From an uncultured Clostridia bacterium (GTDB taxonomy: Bacteria > Bacillota > Clostridia > UMGS1883): a DNA stretch of 33,146 nucleotides. This document shows positions 13,512 to 22,379 of the stretch, piece by piece (the first letter of the stretch is position 1; each line of letters opens with the position of its first letter). The translations under genes and the position numbers were made by a program. The stretch covers positions 1 through 33,146 of the forward strand of contig CANRJP010000020.1 of assembly GCA_947630975.1 (NCBI GenBank), in the 5' to 3' direction. Below the pieces are notes generated by a model that saw nothing but the letters and a program-made list of their open reading frames with translations, was not told the DNA's origin and did no database searches.

Positions 13512-14912
13512 TTTTATTTCCTCCTTTTCATTATTAAATCTCGACCTTCTGTTGACGCAGGCCTTTATTATGCCGGCACGAACATAATTTACATTTTTAT
13601 CAACCTTTACCCGCCGAACCGCTGTTTCCAGCAGACTGTCAGGGTAACGGTAACCATTGATTATTGCCGCGAAGAGCGACGCTATAAGCGGCGGCGAAAC
13701 TTTTTCGTTCTTACTTTTAGGCGAAACCAACTCTTTAAAAATCCTCCAAAGCGGTATCTGCCATTCGCCGCCCTTCTGCATCATGTCCGACTGATGGCGG
13801 GCGACATTTTTAAATACCTCGCCGAATTTGTCACGGTATATGAATTTTTGTGATACCCGCGCCACATTAGGCGCCAAACCGACAACATAGAAGGTCACAT
13901 TCTCGTCAACACCGTCAAAGGCTGACAAATCGGCGTTGCGTCCTTGGGCCATTTCCTTTACCGCGGCATGCAGCATGGCGTCTGTCTCATCGGCGTCCAT
14001 TTCGTCACCGTTAAGCAATGCCCTGAAAATATCGGTTTCCGCCTCGTCATTCTCGGACTGAGCCCAGAACACCATCGTCAGATCCTCCACATACATACGG
14101 TGCTTTGGATCGGCTATGAGCAGATTCAGCGCCTCGGTATATCGCTTCATCACGTCCTGAGAAATGGAGCTGTTATAGGACTGTGACCTGCCGTATGATT
14201 CCTCCGCCGGACTGTTGAAGCAGACTATGGCGGTTCCTGTGGCCTGTCCGCCACGCACTCCCTTTATTTTGTCGTGTATTCTGGCTATGACCGCCGGTTC
14301 GCCGCTGACGGCGCACACTCCGTCGGGTTCGGCCTCGCCGGACGACGCGGCTCTCCACTTCTCTAAAAGGTCTTTATCCCCGTGCAAGGTTATCTCGGGA
14401 TGACCGTCAAGAGCAAAGCAGTAATTTCCGCCGGCGTAATCCTTATCAAGGGCGGTGAGCTTCGGATTTTCCGTTTCGTCCCCGGGCTTCCAATTTATCA
14501 GAAAATTCCTGAAAGCGGTTACTATGGGCGAAGTGAGGCCCTCGGTAAACTCAAGGTTATACTCCACAAATTTTTTGTGCCTTTCTTCGGCCTTTTCTCC
14601 GTCGGGAGTCAGGCGTTTTTCGTTTTTGTCATAGCTGAGGCCGAAAATGTACAGAGGTCTGTGGTCGGCGAGATACGGCACTATAGCCGTGGTCGGGGGC
14701 CTTTCCGGAAAATCCATCTCCATGGGTTCCTTCTTTGTTTTGCCCTTTGCGTCAGGCTGAGTTTCTTTGCGGACATCGGCGATATCGCTGACCGTTCCGT
14801 CAGGCCGGAGCATTATCATGAGACTTATCTTTTGACGGGTCATGCCGGGAGAACTGATCTTCCCCGCGGCGGCCAGCTTGTCGTAGTATTCATTCAGTGC
14901 GCTTATCAGCAT
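13116..14912 (-). CDS. cas8c: Cascade large subunit Cas8c (Csd1, type I-C)
   Basis: This 598-residue protein matches Cas8c/Csd1 in size, position and conserved blocks: MLISALNEYYDKL at the start, YGLSYD-like FGLSYDKNEKR, CFNSPAEESYGRSQSYNSSIS in the middle, and the C-terminal helical region. Cas8c recognises the PAM and starts R-loop formation. The gene begins with ATG at 14912, seven bases inside the end of cas5, with AGGGAGG correctly spaced. The C-terminal quarter doubles as Cas11c. The extreme C-terminus is an Asn/Glu-rich tail (KNENNENNDNN), probably unstructured. It stops 17 bases before the cas7 start. Confidence 0.96.
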   Translation of the reverse strand: MLISALNEYYDKLAAAGKISSPGMTRQKISLMIMLRPDGTVSDIADVRKETQPDAKGKTKKEPMEMDFPERPPTTAIVPYLADHRPLYIFGLSYDKNEKRLTPDGEKAEERHKKFVEYNLEFTEGLTSPIVTAFRNFLINWKPGDETENPKLTALDKDYAGGNYCFALDGHPEITLHGDKDLLEKWRAASSGEAEPDGVCAVSGEPAVIARIHDKIKGVRGGQATGTAIVCFNSPAEESYGRSQSYNSSISQDVMKRYTEALNLLIADPKHRMYVEDLTMVFWAQSENDEAETDIFRALLNGDEMDADETDAMLHAAVKEMAQGRNADLSAFDGVDENVTFYVVGLAPNVARVSQKFIYRDKFGEVFKNVARHQSDMMQKGGEWQIPLWRIFKELVSPKSKNEKVSPPLIASLFAAIINGYRYPDSLLETAVRRVKVDKNVNYVRAGIIKACVNRRSRFNNEKEEIKMALDKNNTNPAYLCGRLFAVLERIQRNAAEGELNKTIKDSYFASACAKPQAVFTQLMRLAQYHMKKDDYADWNNRLIGEIIDKLGDSFPATLPLVDQGKFIIGYYQQMQNFFEKSDGNAPKNENNENNDNN

Positions 14913-15634
14913 CTCAATTCCTCCCTGTACTTCGCCACGTCTATAACCCCGTCCACCATGTGGGGCCGATAGAAGCTGGGCCTCGCCGAATCGGAAAACT
15001 TGGGCTCGTCCCAGTCGCCGTTCAGCGGACGGCCCTTATCCTCAAACTCCATGCGGTACAACATGAAGCCCAAATCCCGGTCGCCTTTAAGGCTCTCGTG
15101 TATTTTTTCGTAGGGGAACTCCTCCACGGGATATATCTCCCTTACCGAGAACTCACGACACCCTAACACCGGCTGGCGGAAGCACTGGCCGTTTTCAAGC
15201 CTGCGCCGCAGAATATTAAAGTGCTTGGCCTCTCCCTCGTCCTCATGGTCGCTGCGCAGGCCCGTAAGCTCAAAGTGAAATCCCACACCGTACAGTACGT
15301 CCCTGAGCACCATGCCGCCGCGCTGGTTTATGCTTTCCTTCGTGTAAATTTCCGGCTCGCCGCCCTTGCCGTTCATGGCGCTTTTCACGGCGGAAAGGTT
15401 GACCTTGTCCTTGACCTCGTTCCGGCGTATGTTGATAAAATTGATCGGATTGAAAACCACAATTTCGTCTATTATGTATCGGATAGCTGGTTTCCAATAT
15501 ACGCACTTGATAAGGCCTTCCAAAGCTCCCGGCGTCGGCACGTCGTAGCTCACGCGCTCAACCTTTAACTCCGGACGGGTAAAGCAGGCATAATCGCCGC
15601 TGACCATGATTTTAAACCCATAGTCTGAAGACAT
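14906..15634 (-). CDS. cas5: Cascade subunit and crRNA nuclease Cas5c (Cas5d)
   Basis: This 242-residue protein is the I-C Cas5, which in this subtype replaces Cas6 and cuts the CRISPR transcript within each repeat. The start region (MSSDYGFKIMVSGDYACFTRPELKVERVSYDVPTPGA) is characteristic: a RAMP strand followed by the RPELK...SYDVPTP block. INFINIRRNEV and KHFNILRRRLENGQCFRQPVLGCREF follow in the expected order. ATG at 15634 is preferred over an upstream in-frame start at 15712 because AAGGAGG lies eight bases before it and because a promoter lies within the longer version. It overlaps cas8c by seven bases. Confidence 0.96.
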   Translation of the reverse strand: MSSDYGFKIMVSGDYACFTRPELKVERVSYDVPTPGALEGLIKCVYWKPAIRYIIDEIVVFNPINFINIRRNEVKDKVNLSAVKSAMNGKGGEPEIYTKESINQRGGMVLRDVLYGVGFHFELTGLRSDHEDEGEAKHFNILRRRLENGQCFRQPVLGCREFSVREIYPVEEFPYEKIHESLKGDRDLGFMLYRMEFEDKGRPLNGDWDEPKFSDSARPSFYRPHMVDGVIDVAKYREELRC

Positions 15635-15659
15635 AATTTCATCCTCCTTTTTATTTATA

Positions 15660-15688
15660 ATTATATCACGATTTGCCGAATATTGCAA
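15660..15688 (-). promoter_or_regulatory. Internal cas operon promoter upstream of cas5
   Basis: On the minus strand TTGCAA (15688-15683) and TATAAT (15665-15660) are 17 bases apart, in the 87-base gap between cas3 and cas5. The site would let the Cascade and adaptation genes be expressed without cas3. Confidence 0.6.
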
Positions 15689-15721
15689 GCAGTTTTTGGT
15701 GAATTTTGCCAATTCTATTAA

Positions 15722-17872
15722 CTATAATATATAGTTTGTCTCCCGTTCCAGATCAAGGCCCACGTAATCCTTATCGTAATATGCCGGATTGTTCAGCATA
15801 CACACCCCTCCGGGGAGCTGTTCGATCAATCCCATTTCCAGCATGGTCTTGAACTCATAGTGGCGAACCGAGGCGCAATACTTTTGCAGACGGCGCTTGA
15901 CCGAAAGATTGCCCTGCCTCAGGGTTTCTATGTCATTCATCAATTCATCATTTTCCCCGTCGGGAATAAGTATGCCTATGGTCTCGTTGTCAATGAGGCC
16001 GAAGCTCTCGGCGTAGCTGCGGAAGGGAATGGCGTCAGGTTTGAGGGACAGCATATCCTCGGTTATACTGTTCTTGGATATCAGCTCGTCGTTCCACGCA
16101 AAAAGACGGCGGTAGTATTCCTTTATGCAGTCCTCGCCGGTTATATTGCCGTACTCCTCAAATAGGCTGCGTGTGATGTTTGCCTTGATCGCTACCTCGC
16201 CATAGGCGCTGCCGGTCTCAAAGACTATTACGTCGCCCGACTCCATTTTTCCCTCACGATTGCAGCGGCCTCCCGCTTGCACTACGTTGTCGAGGCCGGC
16301 GTTTTCCCGCATTACGGTTCGGAAATCGAGATCGACCCCCGCCTCGATAAGGGACGTGGAGATAACGGTCACATCTGCCCCGGCATCAAGCCGCGACTTT
16401 ATTTTGCATATTACCTTTGACCGGTGGGCCGGCGTCATGTGAGTGGAAAGATGATAGACTTTGTCGTCCTTCCTGCACAAATTGAAAAGCCTTTTCGCCG
16501 TTTTTCGGGAGTTCACCACCACAAGGGCGCTGCCGCGCTCACCGGCCATGGCGGCAATTTCTTCAAGGCTTTTCTGTCCGACATAGCTGTAGCGGCATTT
16601 TTCAAACGCACTGAAAAGAGACTTGTCCTCCACGGCGCCGGCAACGCTGCTGCCGGGCAGATATTTTTTCATATAGGCGGAATAGTCCGGCATGGTGGCC
16701 GACATAATGAGAGCCGTGGAATTGAGATACTTAGTTATATATCCCACCGCCCTGAGACAGGGCTGTATATATTGGGTCGGGAGCATATGGAACTCATCGA
16801 AAACTATCACGCTGTCGGCCAGATTGTGAAGCTTGCGCAGCCGGCTGCCCTTGTAATGGTACAGGGACTCAAAGAACTGAATGTTTGTCGTCACGATGAG
16901 ATCGGCGTCCCAGTTTTCGCAGGCTCGCTTCAGCTTTTCAACGGTACTTTCGTCCTCGTTGGTCTCGGTGTCAAAGCTGTAGTTGGAGTGATGCTGGAGC
17001 ACCGGCAGCACGTCGCCGAAAATTCCCTCAAATACCTCGGCGGTCTGCTCAATGATGCTGACATAGGGTATTATGTAAATTATCCTCTTTTTCTTTTCCC
17101 TTATGGCCGTTTCGAGGGCGGCTTTCAGACTGCAAAGGGTCTTGCCGCTGCCGGTGGGCATATCAATGAAATATACATCCGCCCCGTCGCGCATACGCCG
17201 ATAGACCTGGGACTGTATTTCGCCGCGGGCTTTTTGCAGCTTTGTAGTCGGTCGGTAGGAATCCAGTTTTTTGGTCAGAAGCTCGAGGGCTTTTTCAAAG
17301 CTGCCGTGGACTCCCCGCTCCGCTCCGGGCGAAAAGAAACGCTCGGTATCGATAAAATCCGCGTCGGTGAGGCAGGAGAAAAGATATCTCGTCAGGAAGG
17401 CATAGAGCTCGATCACGTCTTCGGCGGTCTTACATTCTCTCATGAAAGAGGGCAGGCTGTCCTTGGGCATAGTGAATTGGATCTCGCTCTTGTAAGCCGA
17501 ACAGTCCTCTCTTTCCCGCTTCAAAAGGCCGTGGAGCGTGGCGGCGTCACTGTTGTCCGCTTTCGTGCCGCCATCGTGAAGGCCGCTGTGATGACCGGCG
17601 ATACAGTACTCCACCATTGGCAGATAGGAGCCTTTACCCTTGCCGTTGATCTCCTGCGCACCGTAACGGGCGTGCTCAACCTGAATATTGGCGCCGTTTA
17701 TGCGCTTCTGAAACGATCCGGTGTACTTTCCCAGATCGTGAAGCAGTCCGCAGAGCCGGGCATAATCCCGAAATTCGGGGATCGCATACCCGGCGCACAG
17801 CTCGGACACATTTTCGAGGTGTTCCTTAAGGGTTTGAAATTTGTTGTCTGAACCGGTGTGAGCTTTGAACAT
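15722..17872 (-). CDS. cas3: CRISPR nuclease-helicase Cas3 (HD and DExH domains)
   Basis: This 716-residue Cas3 has an N-terminal HD nuclease and a superfamily 2 helicase. HD motifs: LLHDLGKYTGSFQ with His45-Asp46, and AGHHSG at 92-96. Helicase motifs: Walker A PTGSGKT (239-245), FDEFH (motif II, 358-362), SAT (391-393) and QAGGRCNRE (motif VI, 532-540). A Cas3 C-terminal region follows to the end. It unwinds and degrades DNA marked by Cascade. ATG at 17872 fits the AAAGGAA ribosome site; the ATG at 17881 would touch it. It is the first gene of the operon and has its own promoter; all catalytic motifs are intact. Confidence 0.97.
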   Translation of the reverse strand: MFKAHTGSDNKFQTLKEHLENVSELCAGYAIPEFRDYARLCGLLHDLGKYTGSFQKRINGANIQVEHARYGAQEINGKGKGSYLPMVEYCIAGHHSGLHDGGTKADNSDAATLHGLLKREREDCSAYKSEIQFTMPKDSLPSFMRECKTAEDVIELYAFLTRYLFSCLTDADFIDTERFFSPGAERGVHGSFEKALELLTKKLDSYRPTTKLQKARGEIQSQVYRRMRDGADVYFIDMPTGSGKTLCSLKAALETAIREKKKRIIYIIPYVSIIEQTAEVFEGIFGDVLPVLQHHSNYSFDTETNEDESTVEKLKRACENWDADLIVTTNIQFFESLYHYKGSRLRKLHNLADSVIVFDEFHMLPTQYIQPCLRAVGYITKYLNSTALIMSATMPDYSAYMKKYLPGSSVAGAVEDKSLFSAFEKCRYSYVGQKSLEEIAAMAGERGSALVVVNSRKTAKRLFNLCRKDDKVYHLSTHMTPAHRSKVICKIKSRLDAGADVTVISTSLIEAGVDLDFRTVMRENAGLDNVVQAGGRCNREGKMESGDVIVFETGSAYGEVAIKANITRSLFEEYGNITGEDCIKEYYRRLFAWNDELISKNSITEDMLSLKPDAIPFRSYAESFGLIDNETIGILIPDGENDELMNDIETLRQGNLSVKRRLQKYCASVRHYEFKTMLEMGLIEQLPGGVCMLNNPAYYDKDYVGLDLERETNYIL

Positions 17873-17895
17873 AATTAGCATTTCCTTTCTTTCGT

Positions 17896-17924
17896 ATAAT
17901 ACTAATCCCTAATAAAATCATCAA
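17896..17924 (-). promoter_or_regulatory. Promoter of the cas operon
   Basis: On the minus strand TTGATG (17924-17919) and TATTAT (17901-17896) are 17 bases apart. The start would fall about 15 bases before the cas3 ATG, just ahead of the AAAGGAA ribosome site. Confidence 0.55.
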
Positions 17925-18122
17925 TTTGCGGTGGTCTTTTTTGCGCCATACGGCGTCATCGACCTTGACAATACATACAGTATTGCCTGAGGCCTCTTCC
18001 TTGCCTGACATGAAAAATTCTCGCCGCTCGGTGTCTGATTAATTAAGGATTATAAAAGATACTCTCCCTACTGTTATTGTAATATATTAAGTGGGAGTTA
18101 AAACGGACTGTGTTTTTGTGTA
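17925..18122. other. Intergenic stretch between cas3 and the next terminator
   Basis: No gene is supported. A minus-strand frame starting at 18011 (MSGKEEASGNTVC) runs into cas3 in another frame and has no ribosome site. The stretch from 18040 is AT-rich and shows nothing else. Confidence 0.4.
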
Positions 18123-18168
18123 AAAAAAGACTTCTGACAGAACCTAATTCTGTAAGAGAGTCTTTTTT
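18123..18168. terminator. Bidirectional terminator after the binding-protein gene
   Basis: AAAAAAGACT (18123-18132) pairs with AGTCTTTTTT (18159-18168). ACAGAA and TTCTGT form an inner stem, with a small internal loop between. It lies four bases beyond the stop codon of the minus-strand lipoprotein gene. Confidence 0.85.
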
Positions 18169-18171
18169 ATT

Positions 18172-19458
18172 TTATTTTGCCGCGGAGTTGGCCGTCTTTG
18201 CAAACTCCGTTACGACCTCGGCGATATTTTCGCCCCTGCCGACCCGCTGAAGCATATTCCACCAGGCGGTGCGCGCCTCGGCCCAGCCGGGCGTCACCTG
18301 ATAATAATCCCCCATATACTGCTGGAATATGCCGTATTCCATCATGTGCCTGTCGTTTGCGTATATGTCCGGCATATCCCTGACCGGCCAGTATGTGGAG
18401 GTGAGAACCGAACGGGTATACCTTGCTCTGTCGTCGGTCATATAGCGTATAAATGTCTTCGCGGCCTGAATTTTTGCCTCGTCGCCATTGTCAAAGACCC
18501 CAAATCCCCATACGCCGCCCTGTAAATTGTAATTCCCGTCGTCGGTGGGGAAGGTCATCGGGAAAATATCAAAATCAAGGTTCGGGTTGCTGATGGTCTG
18601 GCTTATCTCTATCGACGCGTTCCAACAAAAAGACATGGCAAGCTCTCCGCTGCAAAACTTACCGATCTCGTCGGCGCCGACAATATCCGGATCGAAATTT
18701 ATGCCGTCAAGCTGACGCAGCAGCGTCAGGGCCTTCACATTTTCCTTACTGTCGAAGGTATATTTCGTATGCTCCGAATCGGTAAAGCTCCCGCTGTAAA
18801 GATTGTTGACGAGGGCCCGCGTGCCCTGATCGCCGCCCTGACCGCCGCAATAAACCGACGCCACGTTTTCAACGCCGTAAGCCTTCAGCGCCGCGACGGC
18901 GGCGATAAAACCGTCGGTAGTCCAAGTGTGGTCTTTTTCGTTAACGTACTGCCAGGCTCCCGAAGCCTCGAACAAATCACGGTTTACGGCCATGCAGTGC
19001 GTAGTCATGCACAAGGGATAAATGTAGTATTTTCCGGCGCTGTCATGACAGGCCACCCTGACCGAACCGTATATCCCGTCCGAGACCTCGTTCTCCCATA
19101 TATCCGAAAGATCCGCCATCAATCCCCGCGCTCCCCAGTTTGCGACCAGACGCTCGGGCCCCTCAAAAACCAAATCGGGAAGCTCTCCGCCGCTTATCGC
19201 TTTTTCAATCTCGTCGTCGCCGGTGTAATAATCGAGGGCTCTTATGGAAACGTTAATATTGGGGTAGTCCCGATGGAAAGACGCCACAAGGGACGACAGC
19301 GTGGACATATTGCCCCAGCCGCCCACCGGATAAGTCCAAAGAGCAATATCCACGTTTTGGGCCGCATCGCCGCCTTCCTTTGACACTCCGCCGTCCCCGC
19401 AGGAGCAGAGGCAAACGGCAAGAGCCAAACAAAGCAGTACGGACAGTATTTTTTTCAA
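18172..19458 (-). CDS. Extracellular solute-binding lipoprotein (family 1, sugar type)
   Basis: This 428-residue protein has a short lipoprotein signal (MKKILSVLLCLALAVCLCSC) with the likely lipidated Cys20 in LCSC. The mature part follows the family 1 sugar-binding fold: DIALWTYPVGGW, then LVASFHRDYPNINVSI, GELPDLVFEGPE, AVNRDLFEASGAW, and a C-terminal AAKTFIRYMTDDRARY. The start is taken as TTG at 19458, nine bases after GGGGGA; GTG at 19479 overlapping the kinase stop is possible but poorly spaced. It lies directly downstream of the kinase gene, and no ABC permease or ATPase is near, so it more likely presents a sugar to the kinase than feeds a transporter (inference). A strong terminator follows it. 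Confidence 0.85.
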   Translation of the reverse strand: MKKILSVLLCLALAVCLCSCGDGGVSKEGGDAAQNVDIALWTYPVGGWGNMSTLSSLVASFHRDYPNINVSIRALDYYTGDDEIEKAISGGELPDLVFEGPERLVANWGARGLMADLSDIWENEVSDGIYGSVRVACHDSAGKYYIYPLCMTTHCMAVNRDLFEASGAWQYVNEKDHTWTTDGFIAAVAALKAYGVENVASVYCGGQGGDQGTRALVNNLYSGSFTDSEHTKYTFDSKENVKALTLLRQLDGINFDPDIVGADEIGKFCSGELAMSFCWNASIEISQTISNPNLDFDIFPMTFPTDDGNYNLQGGVWGFGVFDNGDEAKIQAAKTFIRYMTDDRARYTRSVLTSTYWPVRDMPDIYANDRHMMEYGIFQQYMGDYYQVTPGWAEARTAWWNMLQRVGRGENIAEVVTEFAKTANSAAK

Positions 19459-19475
19459 TGTCAACAATCCCCCTA

Positions 19476-22034
19476 TCACTTTCTGTTACCGTTGATATAC
19501 CTGATTATCAGCCGCGCGACCTCGTTCACGTCTATCGGCTTTGCCACATGGGCGTTCATTCCGCACTCGAGACACCGTTTTACATCGTCGGAAAACGCGT
19601 CGGCGCTCATTGCGATTATGGGTACGGTTTTAGCGTCCTCCCTGTCCATGGCGCGTATTGCCATGGCCGCCTCATAACCGTTCATGACGGGCATTCTTAT
19701 GTCCATAAGTATGGCGTCGTACTCGCCCGGCCGCGAAGCGGCGAAAATGTCCGCGCACAGCTTTCCGTTTTCCGCCCTGTCAAGGGTCAGTCCCTGTTCG
19801 GACAAAAGTTCGTCCGCTATCTCCCAGTTGAGGTCGTTGTCCTCGGCCAAAATCACCTTCAGTCCGCTCAGGTCGGTGACGTTCGTTTCGACGCGCGCGT
19901 CCTCATGAATGTTATACTGGCAGAAAGCGCTCAGCCCGTAAAACAAATTCGAGCGGAAAAGGGGCTTCGATATAGCGCCGACAATGCCTGCGGCCAACGC
20001 TTCCTCCTCCAAATCGGCCCAGTCGGACGCGGTTATGAGAATGAGCGTGCTGGCGTCTCCGCACTTCTCTCTGATGGCTCGGGCGGTTTTGATGCCGTTC
20101 ATTCCCGTGAGCTTCCAATCAAGAAGTATCACTTTATAGTCCCTGCCGGCAAGGTGACGCTCCTCGGCTTTTTTAACCGCCGTCTCACCGTCAAACACCC
20201 ATTCGGGAACGCAGCCGACGGAGCGGAGCGTCGCGACGGCGCTTTCGCACAGAAGCTCGTCGTCGTCTACCACCAGAATATCCCAGGGCGGCAGCTTCAT
20301 TTCTTCTTCGGAGGACTGGGCCTTTTCCATGTCCAATATAACGTGGAACTCGGTTCCGGCGCCGGGCTGGCTTTCGACCTCGATGGTTCCCTGCATGGCG
20401 TCGACGATATATTTCGTTATTGCCATGCCCAAGCCGGAGCCCTCGGTCTTTTGTACGCGCTTGTCGTCCTCGCGGGAGAAGGAATCGAAAATGTGTTCCT
20501 TAAATTCGGGCGTCATGCCTATACCGTTATCCTTTACGCGCAAATGCACCCGTATCCACGACGCCCCCCTGGGGGATTCCTCCTCATAACAGGCTATGCT
20601 TATGTTTCCGCCGTCGGGAGTAAATTTGATTGCGTTGCCCAAAATATTCAGCAATATCTGATTGAGCCTTATGCTGTCGCTGTAAACGTGTTCATTGTAA
20701 ATATTGTATATATACACGTCAAAGCGGTGGCCCTTTTCGTACACCTGGGGCTGAACGATGTTGACTATGTTCTGGATTATTTCCTGCAAAGACACCTGTT
20801 CCATGTGGAGAGTGAGCTTTCCGCTTTCAATTTTCGACATATCCAATATGTCGTTTATAAGCCCGAGAAGGTGGCGGCTCGACAGATCAATCTTTTTCAG
20901 GCAGGTCTGCACCTGCTGTATATTGCCGATATTTGCGTTGGCAATAGCCGTCATGCCTACAATGCCGTTCATGGGAGTGCGAATGTCATGGCTCATGTTG
21001 GAAAGAAACTCGCTTTTCGCGCGGTTGGCATGCTCGGCGGTTCTGCGGGCCTCCTCAAGCTCCCGTACATGGAGGTTATTTAAGTGCAGATACCACAGGA
21101 ACACGGCCAAAAGCACCGCCAATATCAGGGCGCAGCTCAGCATGGACGCCAAAGCCCACGTACTTCCAAGGGCGTTTACCGTCTTGTCCAAGCGTCCGTA
21201 GGGCATGAAAAGCAGCAGATACCAATCGGAATAAGGCAGGCTTGCCCCGTAAAGATAGCGCCGCTCGCCCTCGATGGTGAACTGACCGGTGCAGTTTGTT
21301 CCGTCGGCCATGGCTTTTTGCAGCTCGACGATATATTCCTCGCCCGACATACCCTCAAAGCTTTCGTACCTGTCCCTGACGCGTTGGAAATAGCTTTCAT
21401 CGGAAACGTCGCTGTCACGGATAATGAACTCGCCGTTGCTGTCAATAATGAAATAATATATCATATCATTGTCCGCGTCGAGGGACAGCGTGTCGCTTAT
21501 ATAAGATATGGGCAGAGTGGCGACAAGGGCGATGCTCTCGCTTCCGTCCTCCATGGGATAAGCCGCCGGAATACCCATAAGCAAAAGATTTTCGTTGTTC
21601 GCGTCATGCCCGACCGCCATTTTTTCCTCGCCCTTATGGAGAGATTCCAGGAACGTATCGGGGTCGTGGGCCTCTATCTGGCTGCCGTACAGCATCTCAA
21701 GCTTTCCGTCCCGTGTACAGAGGGCAAGGTGGTCAAAGCCTCTGGCCCTCGAATTATAGCTCAAGGCCACACGGTTAGAGGCCATATCTCTGCCGCTGTC
21801 AGGCGGGACGGAGACCACAAGCCCGCTGACCTGCGAAAGGCGCAGCTCTATGGTCGTGCCGAAGTGGGTGGCGGCCTGCTCGCTCATGCCGGACATATAT
21901 ATGGCGCCCAGCTCGCCTATGGCTTTCGCTCCTCGGCGGTTCATTTCAAAGGTAAGGCACGAGAACACCACAACGCAAAGTATGGAAACGCATATAAGAC
22001 TTATCACCAAAAAACGCGCGGTTTTATTCTTCAT
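19476..22034 (-). CDS. Membrane-bound hybrid histidine kinase with two receiver domains
   Basis: This 852-residue protein has one membrane segment at 8-28, an extracellular sensor region (about 30-290, Cache-like in layout), and a second membrane segment at 296-316. The kinase core follows: [13 protein letters not shown] with the phosphorylated His349, the N box around [12 protein letters not shown], then DNGIGM and GSGLGMAI. Two receiver domains come next. The first (585-700) has DDD at 590-592, acceptor Asp639 and Lys690; the second (725-848) has Glu731-Asp732, acceptor Asp778 ([12 protein letters not shown]) and Lys832. There is no DNA-binding output, so a separate partner must read the signal. 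The stop overlaps the possible GTG of the downstream binding lipoprotein. The pairing suggests a sugar-sensing system for the polysaccharide genes nearby. Confidence 0.92.
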   Translation of the reverse strand: MKNKTARFLVISLICVSILCVVVFSCLTFEMNRRGAKAIGELGAIYMSGMSEQAATHFGTTIELRLSQVSGLVVSVPPDSGRDMASNRVALSYNSRARGFDHLALCTRDGKLEMLYGSQIEAHDPDTFLESLHKGEEKMAVGHDANNENLLLMGIPAAYPMEDGSESIALVATLPISYISDTLSLDADNDMIYYFIIDSNGEFIIRDSDVSDESYFQRVRDRYESFEGMSGEEYIVELQKAMADGTNCTGQFTIEGERRYLYGASLPYSDWYLLLFMPYGRLDKTVNALGSTWALASMLSCALILAVLLAVFLWYLHLNNLHVRELEEARRTAEHANRAKSEFLSNMSHDIRTPMNGIVGMTAIANANIGNIQQVQTCLKKIDLSSRHLLGLINDILDMSKIESGKLTLHMEQVSLQEIIQNIVNIVQPQVYEKGHRFDVYIYNIYNEHVYSDSIRLNQILLNILGNAIKFTPDGGNISIACYEEESPRGASWIRVHLRVKDNGIGMTPEFKEHIFDSFSREDDKRVQKTEGSGLGMAITKYIVDAMQGTIEVESQPGAGTEFHVILDMEKAQSSEEEMKLPPWDILVVDDDELLCESAVATLRSVGCVPEWVFDGETAVKKAEERHLAGRDYKVILLDWKLTGMNGIKTARAIREKCGDASTLILITASDWADLEEEALAAGIVGAISKPLFRSNLFYGLSAFCQYNIHEDARVETNVTDLSGLKVILAEDNDLNWEIADELLSEQGLTLDRAENGKLCADIFAASRPGEYDAILMDIRMPVMNGYEAAMAIRAMDREDAKTVPIIAMSADAFSDDVKRCLECGMNAHVAKPIDVNEVARLIIRYINGNRK

Positions 22035-22118
22035 ACAGACTAAACACCCCCTGTACGCCCCAAAACGGAATTACCCGCCGGAGCGCTCGCAATTTAAGCG
22101 GTCTTTATATTTAAGAAC

Positions 22119-22147
22119 AGTATACCACACTTCGCCGGAAAATGAAA
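22119..22147 (-). promoter_or_regulatory. Possible promoter of the kinase gene
   Basis: On the minus strand TATACT (22124-22119) has a TGG extension directly before it; the -35 TTTCAT (22147-22142) is weak. An extended -10 can compensate for a poor -35. The leader before the ATG would be about 78 bases. Confidence 0.4.
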
Positions 22148-22296
22148 TACTTTTCTGTTAAATTTTAAAATTTTTTGCGCCGCCGTCCGCGCTTTTTGCG
22201 AAAAATTGCCAGAGCAGTCTATTCTGTTGATGAAAATAACACCTGACTGCGCGTTCCACAAACATACAAAGGGTTGCCGTCGGTCTGAAATCGCAC

Positions 22297-22325
22297 TTGA
22301 CTATTTCTTTACAGTATGATAAAAT
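22297..22325 (+). promoter_or_regulatory. Promoter of the secreted Svx-like gene
   Basis: TTGACT (22297-22302) and TAAAAT (22320-22325) are 17 bases apart. The ribosome site GGGAGG lies shortly before the ATG at 22380. The rest of the 345-base divergent region from the kinase gene shows no further gene. Confidence 0.55.
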
Positions 22326-22379
22326 TACAAGTAACGGAGCGCTCGTATTGCGCATTATAAACGTTCGGGAGGAAATAAA

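Noticed and set aside
16424-17851. A 475-codon open frame on the plus strand opposite cas3
   Set aside because: It lies wholly antisense to intact, motif-rich cas3 and has no recognisable domains or ribosome site; high GC makes such long shadows common.
17826-18011. A 61-codon minus-strand frame upstream of cas3
   Set aside because: It overlaps the cas3 start in another frame and spans the cas promoter, without a ribosome site.
19380-21083. A 567-codon open frame opposite the histidine kinase gene
   Set aside because: It is antisense to a protein with complete kinase and receiver motifs and its translation shows no family features.
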